From: JACVRX01 sp963819885
GTDB lineage: Bacteria; Actinomycetota; Actinomycetes; Jiangellales; Jiangellaceae
Direction of reading: 5' to 3'
Assembly: GCA_963819885.1 (NCBI GenBank)
Contig: CAWFXV010000032.1
Span: forward strand, 1-64,000
DNA length: 64,000 bases
How positions within the stretch are numbered: the stretch's first letter is position 1; every line of letters begins with the position of its first letter. Shown in pieces: positions 38,123 to 47,023 of the stretch. The notes below the pieces were generated by a model. The model saw nothing but the letters and a program-made list of their open reading frames with translations, did not search any database and had not been told where the DNA came from. The position numbers and the translations under genes are program-made.

Positions 38123-39642
38123 GCCGTGGCGCGGTGCCTGCGCTGCTCGCCGCCCTGATCCTGGCCGCCGCGTGCTCCGCGGATCGGTCGGCGGTGGAAC
38201 GCGAGACGACCTCCACTCCGGCACCCCAGGCAACCGAGGGCATCGATCCTGCTTTGGCGCCGTTCTATTCCCAGCAAATTGTGTGGGAGACCTGCCACGA
38301 GGAGTTCCAGTGCACGACGGTGGAGGTGCCGCTGGACTACGACGCCCCCGACGGCGAGGTCATTGAGCTTGCTGTGCTTCGGCTGCCTGCAACCGGTGGC
38401 GACCGGATCGGTTCGCTGCTGGTCAACCCGGGGGGACCAGGTGTATCGGGGACCGAGTACGCACGTTCCGGCCCAGTCAATGAAGGGGTCGCCGAGCGCT
38501 TCGACATCGTGGGTTTCGATCCCCGGGGGGTGGGAGACTCGGCGCCGATCGACTGCCTCGACGACGCCGCATTGGACGACTTCCTCGAGACCGACGGCTC
38601 GCCCGACAACGCTGCCGAGATCACGCAGTTGCAGGAACAAGTGGCGGCGTTCGTCGCGGGATGTACCGACCGTTCCGCCGAGATGCTTCCGCACGTCGGG
38701 ACTGCCGACGTCGCTCGAGACCTGGACGTCCTGCGGTCCGTGCTCGGTGACCCGCTGCTCAATTACCGCGGAGCGTCATATGGGAGTGAAATCGGCGCCG
38801 CGTATGCCGAGCTCTTCCCAGACCGGGTAGGCAGGCTGGTGCTCGACGGACCGGTGGATCCCACCCTCACCGGCGAACAGTTTCTGCTGGGCCAGGCAAG
38901 GGGTGTCGAACGGGCGCTGACGGCGTACTTGCAGTCCTGTGCGGCCGAAGAAGACTGCCCGTTGGGTGAATCCGGGGCCGAGGCCCGCTCGACACTGACG
39001 GACCTGCTCGCCGTCATCGACGCAGCGCCGCTTCCGACGGAGGACGACGACCGGCCACTGACGCAGTCATTGGCCGTGCTCGGGATCGTCGTCCCGTTAT
39101 ACCTGAATCCGGACGAGGGTTATCTGCTGCTGGACCTGGCATTCGAACGAGCCCTGGCCGGAGACGGCACAGCGCTGCTATTTCTTGCCGACGAGTACCT
39201 CAAGCGCAACTCCGATGGCACATTCAGAGGCAACCTCCACGAGGTGTTCAGCGCCGTCAACTGCATCGATCGGCCGTTCGCCATGGCTATCGAGGAGATT
39301 GTTGCTGGAGTCACTGCTTTCGAGGATGCGTCGCCAATTCTCGGGCCGTCGCTCGCCTGGGGAGGCCTGGTGTGCGCCGATTGGCCGGTACCGCCGGCGG
39401 AACCGGCTCCGGTAACCGCGACTGGGGCAAACCCGATCCTCGTCGTCGGCACTACCGGTGACATGGCAACGCCGTACGAGTGGGCCCAGGCCCTCGCGGC
39501 ACAACTGGAGTCCGCCGTCCTGCTCACCTACGAGGGCGGCAGCCACACGGCGTATCGCAGGGGGAGCGACTGTATCGACGCCGCCGTCGATGACTACCTG
39601 ATCGACGGCACGGTCCCGGAGGACGGTCTTCGGTGCCAGTGA
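38119..39642 (+). CDS. Secreted S33-type alpha/beta hydrolase (tripeptidyl-aminopeptidase-like lipoprotein)
   Basis: 507 residues. A signal peptide ends in the lipobox A-A-A-C-S, so the mature protein is exported and lipid-anchored. The hydrolase core has N-P-G-G-P-G (oxyanion), the nucleophile in G-A-S-Y-G-S, Asp in T-G-D-M-A-T-P-Y, and His in G-S-H-T-A-Y-R. It resembles mycobacterial CaeA/Hip1 and Streptomyces SlpD-type tripeptidyl aminopeptidases. The motif after the nucleophile is G-S rather than the more usual G-T. It overlaps the ricT-like gene and, by 4-10 bases, the next one. Confidence 0.88.
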   Translation: MSRGAVPALLAALILAAACSADRSAVERETTSTPAPQATEGIDPALAPFYSQQIVWETCHEEFQCTTVEVPLDYDAPDGEVIELAVLRLPATGGDRIGSLLVNPGGPGVSGTEYARSGPVNEGVAERFDIVGFDPRGVGDSAPIDCLDDAALDDFLETDGSPDNAAEITQLQEQVAAFVAGCTDRSAEMLPHVGTADVARDLDVLRSVLGDPLLNYRGASYGSEIGAAYAELFPDRVGRLVLDGPVDPTLTGEQFLLGQARGVERALTAYLQSCAAEEDCPLGESGAEARSTLTDLLAVIDAAPLPTEDDDRPLTQSLAVLGIVVPLYLNPDEGYLLLDLAFERALAGDGTALLFLADEYLKRNSDGTFRGNLHEVFSAVNCIDRPFAMAIEEIVAGVTAFEDASPILGPSLAWGGLVCADWPVPPAEPAPVTATGANPILVVGTTGDMATPYEWAQALAAQLESAVLLTYEGGSHTAYRRGSDCIDAAVDDYLIDGTVPEDGLRCQ

Positions 39643-40865
39643 AGTGGTGGTCGGTCCGAGCCCGTCGAGGGCGACTGGCAGCGCTTACGCTGGTCGCGAC
39701 GGTTCTCGCCGCGGGTTGCTCCGCCAACTCATTAGGCGATGCGGAGCCCGAGCCGACGGCGACGACCGAGCCGGTCCTGGTCGCCCCGACGGCCACCGTC
39801 CCATACGACCAGCTCGTGACCGTGCAGGTGCGAGACGGCACCTTGGAATCCGTCACCGTCACGGCCGAGGACGGAGAAGAGCTCGGCGGAACCCTCGCCG
39901 AGGATGGTTCTACCTGGATCAGTGCTGAACCGCCGCTTCCCGGAACGGGATACGGGATCACGACCGAGGTGGCCGACGAGGTGGGCGACCCGGTCACGCT
40001 CACCGGAACCTTCAACGTCGCGACCGTGCCGGATTCGAACCGGCTGACCCTGACTCTGCAGCCCGGCGACGGCGACATGGTCGGCGTGGGCGCGCCGATC
40101 GTCGTCCGGTTCGACCAAGAGGTTTCGGATCAAGCCGCAGTGGAGGCGGCGATGCATGTCGCGTCGGCTCCGCAGGTGGTCGGAAGTTGGCACTGGGTGA
40201 GCTCGGCGGAGGTGCACTTCCGTCCCCAGAAACCGTGGCCTGCTGGAACTCGGGTCGGGGTCGATCTCGAGCTCAACGGTGTGCAGGCCGGGGACGGACT
40301 CTGGGGCGGGCGCGCCTACGCGTACGAGTTCACGGTCGGTAACGCCCAGGTGGCAGCGATCGATGCGGCCAACCACACGATGACTGTGACGGTGGACGGC
40401 GCGCCAGTCGGGACCTGGGATGCCAGCTTGGGGCGACCCGAGTTCGCCACCCGGAACGGCACCTACGTCGTGCTGGCGAAGGACCAGACCAAGCGCATGA
40501 ACTCATGTGGTGCCAACATCACCTGCGACGCGAGCAGTCCGGAGTACTACGACCTGGAGGTCGACTGGAGCGTCCGACTGACCTGGAGCGGCACGTTCGT
40601 GCATTCGGCACCGTGGTCGGAGGGATCGCAGGGCAACGCGAACGTCTCGCACGGTTGCATCAACCTCAGCGACGCCAACGGCAGGACCTACTTCGAGCTG
40701 GCCCGCTACGGCGACCTCGTCACGGTCACGAACTCCACCCGCGACGCCAGCGATCTTGTGGCCCGCGGCGACCCAGGGATGGTCGACTGGAACCTGCCTT
40801 GGCCGGAATACGTCGCCGGTTCGGCACTCGGACTTCCGGTGACCACCGACGCGCTGGCGGGCTGA
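39633..40865 (+). CDS. L,D-transpeptidase with Ig-like domains (lipoprotein)
   Basis: 410 residues. A basic N-terminus with a lipobox (L-A-A-G-C-S) is followed by two Ig-like domains and a YkuD catalytic domain. The active site H-G-C-I-N-L-S (Cys nucleophile) is intact, with an upstream F-V-H-S-A-P. It makes 3-3 crosslinks in peptidoglycan, as do LdtMt2-type enzymes. Start is GTG 39633 or, with a GTGA overlap of the upstream stop, GTG 39639. It likely acts in the same envelope as the preceding hydrolase. Confidence 0.93.
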   Translation: MPVKWWSVRARRGRLAALTLVATVLAAGCSANSLGDAEPEPTATTEPVLVAPTATVPYDQLVTVQVRDGTLESVTVTAEDGEELGGTLAEDGSTWISAEPPLPGTGYGITTEVADEVGDPVTLTGTFNVATVPDSNRLTLTLQPGDGDMVGVGAPIVVRFDQEVSDQAAVEAAMHVASAPQVVGSWHWVSSAEVHFRPQKPWPAGTRVGVDLELNGVQAGDGLWGGRAYAYEFTVGNAQVAAIDAANHTMTVTVDGAPVGTWDASLGRPEFATRNGTYVVLAKDQTKRMNSCGANITCDASSPEYYDLEVDWSVRLTWSGTFVHSAPWSEGSQGNANVSHGCINLSDANGRTYFELARYGDLVTVTNSTRDASDLVARGDPGMVDWNLPWPEYVAGSALGLPVTTDALAG

Positions 40866-40892
40866 TGTCGATGATGGCGCCAGAGGCTGCAC

Positions 40893-41372
40893 GTGGTCGA
40901 CGTGGACGCTGACGCCGAATTCCTGCGGCGCGCGATTGCCGTTGCGCGGGAAGCGCGTCTGCAAGGAGACGAGCCGTTCGGCGCCGTGCTCGTGGAAGCG
41001 TCGGGCACGCTGGTGGCCGAGGCTGTCAACACCAAGATCACCGAGCGAGATCCGACCGGACACGCCGAGATCAACCTGGTCCGCTCCGTGGCCCGACAGC
41101 ACGACATCGGGACCCTCGACGGTTGCACCCTCTACGCCAGTACTGAACCGTGCGCTATGTGCAGCGCGGCAATCTACTGGTCCGGCATCAGCCGGGTGGT
41201 GTTCGCCCTCGGCTCGGAGACACTGCTCCAGATGGTCGCCAACAGCCCCGCCAACGACGCTCTCGCGGTGTCGTGCCGGGAGATATTCGCCCGGGGCAAG
41301 CGGACCGTCGAAGTGGAAGGCCCGCTGTTGGAACGTGAGGCCGCGGCGGTTCACGAGGGATACTGGGCATAG
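40893..41372 (+). CDS. Cytidine/deoxycytidylate-type nucleoside deaminase
   Basis: 159 residues from GTG 40893. Zinc-deaminase motif H-A-E with the P-C-x2-C motif in T-E-P-C-A-M-C. The sequence G-H-A-E-I-N and the length fit the guanine deaminase / tRNA-adenosine-deaminase-like group, and the C-terminus (H-E-G-Y-W) is characteristic. Guanine or related base deamination is most likely, but tadA-type tRNA editing is not excluded. It is 27 bases after the L,D-transpeptidase and precedes a tRNA gene. Confidence 0.88.
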   Translation: MVDVDADAEFLRRAIAVAREARLQGDEPFGAVLVEASGTLVAEAVNTKITERDPTGHAEINLVRSVARQHDIGTLDGCTLYASTEPCAMCSAAIYWSGISRVVFALGSETLLQMVANSPANDALAVSCREIFARGKRTVEVEGPLLEREAAAVHEGYWA

Positions 41373-41439
41373 CAAACTGAGTCGGAGCGAGTCTCACGCG
41401 GCGCCTATACTCGTCCGGCGGCCGGTCGAACCGGCGTCT

Positions 41440-41516
41440 GCCGCCTTAGCTCAGTCGGTCAGAGCGACGCACTCGTAATGCGTAGGTCCGGGGTTCGACT
41501 CCCCGAGGCGGCTCCA
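41440..41516 (+). tRNA. tRNA-Thr (anticodon CGT)
   Basis: Cloverleaf of 74 bases (41440-41513) plus an encoded CCA to 41516. The acceptor stem is GCCGCCT/AGGCGGC, the D arm GCTC/GAGC, the anticodon stem ACGCA/TGCGT with the loop CTCGTAA (anticodon 41474-41476), and the T arm CGGGG/CCCCG. It reads ACG threonine codons. The 3' end could serve as an integration site, but I saw no repeat of it in the window. Confidence 0.97.
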
Positions 41517-41977
41517 TGCAAAATCACAGGTCAGCGCTCCGCGCTAATGGCTGACGACATTGATACCCACAGCTCATGACATCAACGGTAAGCACCGCTT
41601 GGCCAGCTCGGCGTCGATGGCGACGTTCAGCTGGGGGGACCACTCGTCCCAGCCCTTGCCAGCCTCAGCCCTGCGATGGCATCCGCCGATGGGGCTGCAG
41701 CACCTTTGGTCTTTCCACGGCCTCCTCGGCCTCCTCGGCATCCGGAGCCGGACCAACACGCCCGCAAGATCCCATGCCCACACACGCCTGCTTGTGCAGC
41801 ACGTCCGCCATGTTCGTGAGGCCGCCTGACGACTTGCCCGCGGTCATCGCGTGCCGAATCGTTGGAGATTCGAACCTCTACTTCGACTCAACAGCCGGGG
41901 GTGCATCCTGGTCGGTAGGTCCTACGCTGGCAGTACTGGTCGCTCAGACGGCGGCGGCCTACCTCTTCGGAGAACGT
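41517..41977. other. Region between tRNA-Thr and the UBP gene
   Basis: About 460 bases with no gene I can support. Minus-strand readings at 41574-41847 in two frames (ending W-D-E-W-S-P-Q-L-N-V-A-I-D-A-E-L) look weakly coding and could be a broken small gene. The promoter of the three-gene operon at 41978-45401 should lie here. Confidence 0.35.
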
Positions 41978-42271
41978 GTGCCCAACGATTGCTCTCACCT
42001 CGACCAGATCGACTCGCAGGCGAGGCCGTGGGCTGGCGGCTGTGAGGACTGCGTGCGGGCCGGCGGCCGGTGGGTGCATTTGCGAATGTGTCGGGTGTGC
42101 GCACTTGTTGCGTGCTGCGACTCGTCTCCGTCGAGGCACGCCAGGGCACATCACGCTTCCGCCGGGCACCCGCTGGTGTCGTCGTTTGAGCCCGGCGAGG
42201 ACTGGTGGTGGTGCTTGGAGGACGAACTCGTGTTTACCGTCCCCGACGAGATCGTGTATTCCCACTCATGA
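41978..42271 (+). CDS. UBP-type zinc-finger protein
   Basis: 97 residues from GTG 41978 (V-P-N-D-C-S-H-L-D-Q-I). The zinc-binding pattern is visible: C-x-H, then C-x2-C (G-C-E-D-C), C-x2-C (M-C-R-V-C), C-C-D-S-S, and paired His residues in R-H-A-R-A-H-H. In eukaryotes ZnF-UBP binds the free C-terminus of ubiquitin. In actinobacteria it is a short stand-alone protein of unknown role. Its stop overlaps the start of the RR-thioredoxin-reductase gene (ATGA). Confidence 0.9.
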   Translation: MPNDCSHLDQIDSQARPWAGGCEDCVRAGGRWVHLRMCRVCALVACCDSSPSRHARAHHASAGHPLVSSFEPGEDWWWCLEDELVFTVPDEIVYSHS

Positions 42272-43965
42272 CGACGACCGGCACGGAGGCGGACGTCGTG
42301 ACGAGGTCGAACCGTTCGGTTCTGCTCACCGTGGATGACGACCCGTCGGTGTCTCGCGCCGTTGCTCGAGACCTGCGTCGCCAGTACGGACAGGACCATA
42401 GGGTGATGCGGGCCGAGTCCGGCGCCGAGGCGCTCGACGCGCTGCGTGAGCTGAAGTTACGCGGCGAGCAGGTCGCGGTGCTGCTCGCCGACTACCGGAT
42501 GCCGGACATGAACGGCATCGAGTTCCTCGAGTCGGCGATGGACGTGTACCCGCGGGCGCGACGGGCGCTGCTGACGGCGTACGCCGACACCGAAGCGGCT
42601 ATCGCGGCAATCAACATGGTGGACGTCGACCACTACCTGCTGAAGCCCTGGGAGCCGCCTGAGGAGAAGCTCTATCCCGTCGTCGACGCGATGATCGAGT
42701 CCTATCTTGCGTCCGGGGAGACGGCGGTGCGCGAGACGAAGGTTGTCGGGCACCGCTGGTCAGCACCCTCGTTCGAGGTCCGTGACTTCCTCGCGCGCAA
42801 TGCCGTCCCGTACCGGTGGCTCAGCGTCGATGAGCCCGAGGGTCTGCGCCTGCTCGACGCAGCCCAGGTCGATCCGAACCGGCTGCCTCTCGTGGTCACC
42901 CCAGACGGCGAGACACTGATCGCCCCGAGCACGACCGAGGTGGCGGCGGCAGTCGGGCTGTCCACCACACCCGCGACGGATTTCTACGACTTGATGGTGG
43001 TGGGTGGCGGTCCGGCGGGTCTGGGCGCTGCGGTGTATGGCGCCTCCGAAGGATTGCGGACCCTGCTGGTCGAGCGCGCGGCGACCGGGGGGCAGGCCGG
43101 ACAGTCCTCGCGCATCGAGAACTACCTCGGCTTTCCCGACGGTGTGTCCGGTGCACAGCTGACCGAGCGGGCCCGGCGGCAGGCCATCAAGTTCGGCGCC
43201 GAGATCCTCACCGCTCGGGACGTGACCGATCTGTGCACTCACGGGCCCGCTCGAGCGGTGGTGTTCGGAGACGGCACAAAGGTCGCCGCTCATGCAGTGA
43301 TCGTCGCGACCGGTGTCACCTATCGCGACCTGAATGTCCCAGGGGCCAGTGCCTTGACCGGCAGCGGCGTCTACTACGGCTCGGCATTTACCGAGGCGGC
43401 CGACTGCGCGGACGCCGACGTTTTCATCGTCGGCGGCGCCAACTCTGCTGGCCAGGCGGCGCTGTTCTTCTGCCGCGTCGCCAAGACGGTGAACCTGGTC
43501 GTGCGTGCCGACGCCCTCGAGCGGGCCATGTCGCACTACCTCATCGAGCAACTCCGTGCGATCGACAACATCACGGTGCGGCTCGAATCCGTCATCGACG
43601 AGGTGCACGGCGACGGACACCTCGAAGGGCTGACGTTGAGAAACACACTCACCGGCCGGTGCGATCGCGTCGATACCAGCCACATGTTCGTTTTCATAGG
43701 CGGCCAACCGCGCACCGACTGGTTGGCGGACACGCTGGCACGCGACGCCCGCGGCTTCTTGCTTACCGGCCCCGACCTGATCGTCGACGGGCAGCGGCCG
43801 CGTGGGTGGCCATTGGAACGCGACCCGTGGGCCCTCGAGGCGAGCATTCCCGGAGTCTTTGTCGCCGGCGACGTCCGCGCCGACTCGGTCAAGCGAGTCG
43901 CGTCCGCCGTTGGCGAAGGCGCGATGGCGGTCACCCTCGCCCACCGGTACTTGGGAACCCCATGA
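42268..43965 (+). CDS. Response-regulator/glutaredoxin-like/thioredoxin-reductase-like fusion
   Basis: 565 residues from ATG 42268. Residues ~17-140 form a receiver domain with D-D-D at 23-25, phosphoacceptor D75 in L-A-D-Y-R-M-P-D, and the K-P motif (L-L-K-P-W). Residues ~165-235 resemble a glutaredoxin/GST-N fold without a CxxC. Residues ~240-565 form a two-domain FAD reductase: G-G-G-P-A-G-L, T-G-G-Q-A-G-Q-S-S, a second nucleotide motif I-V-G-G-A-N-S-A-G, and C-terminal V-F-V-A-G-D-V-R. The CxxC of thioredoxin reductase is absent, so it cannot reduce thioredoxin in the usual way. It overlaps both neighbours by four bases. Confidence 0.92.
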   Translation: MTTTGTEADVVTRSNRSVLLTVDDDPSVSRAVARDLRRQYGQDHRVMRAESGAEALDALRELKLRGEQVAVLLADYRMPDMNGIEFLESAMDVYPRARRALLTAYADTEAAIAAINMVDVDHYLLKPWEPPEEKLYPVVDAMIESYLASGETAVRETKVVGHRWSAPSFEVRDFLARNAVPYRWLSVDEPEGLRLLDAAQVDPNRLPLVVTPDGETLIAPSTTEVAAAVGLSTTPATDFYDLMVVGGGPAGLGAAVYGASEGLRTLLVERAATGGQAGQSSRIENYLGFPDGVSGAQLTERARRQAIKFGAEILTARDVTDLCTHGPARAVVFGDGTKVAAHAVIVATGVTYRDLNVPGASALTGSGVYYGSAFTEAADCADADVFIVGGANSAGQAALFFCRVAKTVNLVVRADALERAMSHYLIEQLRAIDNITVRLESVIDEVHGDGHLEGLTLRNTLTGRCDRVDTSHMFVFIGGQPRTDWLADTLARDARGFLLTGPDLIVDGQRPRGWPLERDPWALEASIPGVFVAGDVRADSVKRVASAVGEGAMAVTLAHRYLGTP

Positions 43966-45401
43966 CACTCAGCAGCGCACCCACCGACGAGAAGTTGTCC
44001 CGCGAGGACCTGCGCACCCTGTTCCTCTTCGAGGCGCTCACCGATGAGCAGTTGGACTGGCTCGCCGAGCGTGGCTGGGTAGCCGAGGGCCCCGCCGGGG
44101 ACATCCTCGTCGAGGGAGATCCGGCCGAGCTAGTGATCATCCTGCTGTCCGGGACGATCACCCTGAGCCGTCGGGTCGGCCCCGACGACGTCGAGGTGGC
44201 GCGCACCGACCAGCGCGGTGTGTACGCCGGCGCCATGCAGAGCTACCTTTCCGACGCCGAGGGGCTCACCTACGCCGCAACGGCTCGGGCGTTGACCCAC
44301 AGCAGGCTCTTCGTCATCCGCGGCGTTGACTTCGGGCAGGCCGTTCGCGACTGGTTCCCGATGGCCATCCACCTGCTCGAGGGCCTCTTCCTCGGCATGC
44401 GCACATCGCAGCAGCTCGTCGGACAGCGTCAGCAGTTGTTGGCGCTCGGCTCGCTGGCCGCCGGGCTCACCCACGAGCTGAACAACCCGGCCGCCGCGGC
44501 GGTACGAGCGAACGCCGCACTCCGCGACCGCGTTGCGGGCATGCGCCACAAGCTCGCGCTGCTCGCGCACGACGAGATCGATCATCGGCTGCTCGAGCTA
44601 CTCGTCGATGTCCAGGAAGAAGCAGTCCAGGGCATTCGCACAGCGCCTCAGCTGTCGGCGCTGGAGGAGTCAGAGCGCGAAGACAAGCTGACCGATTGGC
44701 TCGATCAGCGTGGCGTCAGCGATGGCTGGAACCTCGCGCCCGTGTTCGTCGCTGCTGGCACCACGACGGAGTTCCTTGAGAAGGTCGCTGCGGGAGCGCC
44801 GCCGGAGATGCTCGACGGTGCCCTGCGCTGGCTCGCGTACACGCTGGAGACCGAGCTGCTGCTGGCGGAGATCACCGACTCCGTCACTCGGATCTCGACC
44901 CTGGTCGAAGCGGCCAAGCAGTACTCCCATATGGACCGCGCCCCGTTCGAACGCTCCGACATCCACGCCGGCATCAAGAGCACCCTCGCGATGCTCGCCG
45001 GCAAACTCACCGGCCTCAACGTGGTGAAGGACTTCGACCGCACCCTGCCACCGGTGCCGATCTACGCCGGGGAGCTCAACCAGGTGTGGACCAACCTCAT
45101 CGACAACGCTGTGCAAGCCATGCACGGCAGCGGCACCCTCACGCTTCGCACTTCACGCGACGACGACATGATCCGCATCGAGATCGGCGACACCGGGCCC
45201 GGTATCCCAACAGAGTTGCGGAAGCGGATCTTCGAGCCATTCTTCACCACCAAACCGGTCGGTCACGGCACCGGGCTCGGGCTGGACATCTCTTACCGCA
45301 TCGTGGTCGTCCGCCATGGCGGCGATCTCAGCGTGCAATCCGAGCCCGGCGACACCCGATTCATCGTCAGACTGCCCCTAACCGAACGACCATCCACCTA
45401 A
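43962..45401 (+). CDS. Cyclic-nucleotide-domain histidine kinase
   Basis: 479 residues from ATG 43962. Residues ~20-130 are a cNMP-binding (CAP-like) domain. H171 is the phosphoacceptor in the HisKA motif T-H-E-L-N-N-P. The ATPase domain has the N-box L-N-Q-V-W-T-N-L-I-D-N-A, the G1 box D-T-G-P-G-I-P, F-E-P-F-F-T-T-K, and the G2 box G-T-G-L-G-L. It has no membrane helix, so it is a soluble sensor. As the immediate neighbour of a receiver-containing flavoenzyme in the same overlapping operon, it is its most likely phosphodonor. Confidence 0.93.
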   Translation: MTLSSAPTDEKLSREDLRTLFLFEALTDEQLDWLAERGWVAEGPAGDILVEGDPAELVIILLSGTITLSRRVGPDDVEVARTDQRGVYAGAMQSYLSDAEGLTYAATARALTHSRLFVIRGVDFGQAVRDWFPMAIHLLEGLFLGMRTSQQLVGQRQQLLALGSLAAGLTHELNNPAAAAVRANAALRDRVAGMRHKLALLAHDEIDHRLLELLVDVQEEAVQGIRTAPQLSALEESEREDKLTDWLDQRGVSDGWNLAPVFVAAGTTTEFLEKVAAGAPPEMLDGALRWLAYTLETELLLAEITDSVTRISTLVEAAKQYSHMDRAPFERSDIHAGIKSTLAMLAGKLTGLNVVKDFDRTLPPVPIYAGELNQVWTNLIDNAVQAMHGSGTLTLRTSRDDDMIRIEIGDTGPGIPTELRKRIFEPFFTTKPVGHGTGLGLDISYRIVVVRHGGDLSVQSEPGDTRFIVRLPLTERPST

Positions 45402-45720
45402 GGGCAGCGCGCCGAATTCAGTTCGCTGCAATGACGTCGAATACGCAGGCACCGCAGGCACGACAATTGGCGACCGCTCTCTCGAACATTTAGAGACACG
45501 ACGAGGCAAGTCATCGTTCCTAGGACCGCTCGACGTCTGGACCAAGTCTCCTGGCGCGAACGGATTGTCCATGGCGAGGTCGCGGTCTCCGCTTGTGGCC
45601 AGTTGAAAGTCCCCGCTGCTGGTTATCTGAGAGTCTTCGCTCGTCGTGTGGATTTGGGCCGTCGGCGTTGTGCGGTGACGGCGGCGGTGCTAACTCGATG
45701 GCCTGCGGTTCGCCTGCCCT
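45402..45720. other. Intergenic region with IS21-end-like motifs
   Basis: About 320 bases after the histidine kinase. Two related motifs, AGTTGAAAGTCCCCGCTG (45601-45618) and ATCTGAGAGTCTTCGCTC (45625-45642), are 24 bases apart. Their wording and tandem spacing recall the terminal repeats of actinobacterial IS21-family elements (tandem GGCCAGTTGAAAGTCCCC-type units). No transposase is left, so this would be a solo end. Confidence 0.35.
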
Positions 45721-46218
45721 TCAGCCAAGCTTCGTGAAGGAGATGTGCATCCACGCCTCCCACGTGCGCCGATCCGGGGAACGCTCCCAGAGCGCGGTCA
45801 TCGAGCCGCCACCGGCGGCGAGCGTCAGCGTCGATCGGACACCTGCCGTCTCTCCGTCTGCCGGGTGGGCTGCCGGTGCGACGTCGGGGCAGCCAACGAA
45901 GCGGAACACGCCCTCGTCATCGACCGTCACCCGCATGACCTCCGAGCTGCCGGTGTTGTCGAACGATCTGGCTAGGAAACCATTGCTGGAGGGGTCCGGC
46001 TCACCGATGATCTCGATTGCCCGCACGGGCTGGTTCCCCACCTGCACGTCGACGTGGTGAACCAGAAAGTATCCACCGGCGAGGACCTCGTACGTATCGA
46101 ATCCAGTCACCGGCACCGGAGGGTCCACGATCACATGGCCATCGGTCGCCCACCGACCGGCAATGCTCCAAAGCCGCTCGTGGTGGCGACCGGTGTCCCC
46201 TCGCGGAGTCGTGGCCAT
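45721..46218 (-). CDS. DUF1579-like small protein
   Basis: 165 residues from ATG 46218. Beta-rich, lipocalin-like pattern: H-H-E-R-L-W-S-I-A-G-R-W, Y-E-V-L-A-G-G-Y-F-L-V-H-H-V-D-V, E-I-I-G-E, W-E-R-S-x-D, W-M-H-I-S-F-T-K. Such proteins occur throughout actinobacteria with no assigned function; ligand binding is plausible. No signal peptide. Confidence 0.8.
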   Translation of the reverse strand: MATTPRGDTGRHHERLWSIAGRWATDGHVIVDPPVPVTGFDTYEVLAGGYFLVHHVDVQVGNQPVRAIEIIGEPDPSSNGFLARSFDNTGSSEVMRVTVDDEGVFRFVGCPDVAPAAHPADGETAGVRSTLTLAAGGGSMTALWERSPDRRTWEAWMHISFTKLG

Positions 46219-46563
46219 CGTTGCTCACCTTCCTCGGGTTCACTGGGTGCCGCAGGTTCTCCTCGAGCGCCGCGTGATGAGGTTGTTAACCGCCTGGAAT
46301 CGCCTCCAGCATCCGGTCGAGCCATGTCCCCTGTCCATGCCTCGGCGGTGTGCGGGGCTGCGCCCAGCTGCGGCCGTCGCTCGTCGCATACCTCGACTCG
46401 ATTGGCGCAGGGGAATCGCCGTAGCCTCGAATGGCCCGCACCGTCCCGAAGGTGTGGGCCGCCGCGTTGCGCAGTCAGTCCTCGTCGATCCGGTCGCGGA
46501 GCGACACGAGCGCTCGCCCGGCCTCCTCGACGGTCCCGGCCACCGCCCCTACGATCATGAGCG
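46219..46563. other. Intergenic region with a possible nonsense-interrupted minus-strand reading
   Basis: A minus-strand frame from ATG 46558 reads 27 codons (V-E-E-A-G-R-A-L-V-S-L-R-D-R-I) to a TGA at 46475-46477. In the same frame it continues coherently (L-R-N-A-A-A-H-T-F-G-T-V-R-A-I-R-G-Y-G) to TAA at 46286. It could be a broken gene, but I recognise no family. It would be divergent from the PPOX gene with only 5 bases between starts. Confidence 0.3.
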
Positions 46564-46986
46564 ATGGGTCCGTTCACCGAGAAGGAGATCGAGTATCTGC
46601 GTGGGCAGCGGCTTGGCCGGCTTGCCACGGTCGGCTTCGACGGCTCGCCGCACGTGGTTCCGGTCGGCTTTCGGCTCGACGCCGAGGCGGCGGCGATCGA
46701 GTTAGGCGGTCATGCGTTGAGCCGCTCGAAGAAGTGGCGCGACCTGCAGGCCAACCCGCGAGTGGCTTTCGTCGTCGACGATCTGGTGAGCGTCAATCCC
46801 TGGACCCCCCGCGGGCTGGAGGTCCGCGGCCGCGCCGAATTGCACGACGGGGGCGGTGAGAGCTTCGGTGCTGGCTGGGACTCCGCCTGGATTCGTATCC
46901 TGCCGCGGCGGATTGCCAGCTGGGGGATCGAGCGGTCGGGGTTCGCGGTGGCTGGACGCAGCGCCCGCTCGGTCGGCACGCCATGA
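46564..46986 (+). CDS. PPOX-class F420/flavin-dependent oxidoreductase
   Basis: 140 residues from ATG 46564. Split-barrel fold with E-I-E-Y-L-R-G-Q-R-L-G-R-L-A-T-V, H-V-V-P-V-G-F, and L-S-R-S-K-K-W-R-D-L, typical of the actinobacterial Rv1155-like PPOX group that binds F420 or FMN. The substrate is unknown. A coenzyme-F420 nitroreductase-type remnant follows immediately, so this was once an F420-type gene pair. Confidence 0.88.
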   Translation: MGPFTEKEIEYLRGQRLGRLATVGFDGSPHVVPVGFRLDAEAAAIELGGHALSRSKKWRDLQANPRVAFVVDDLVSVNPWTPRGLEVRGRAELHDGGGESFGAGWDSAWIRILPRRIASWGIERSGFAVAGRSARSVGTP

Positions 46987-47023
46987 CCGTGCCGGCTCCG
47001 GCGGCGATCTGGAGGCACCTGCG

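Noticed and set aside
41440..42000. tRNA-Thr as an integration site with an adjacent mobile island
   Set aside because: No integrase gene and no repeat of the tRNA 3' end were found in the window.
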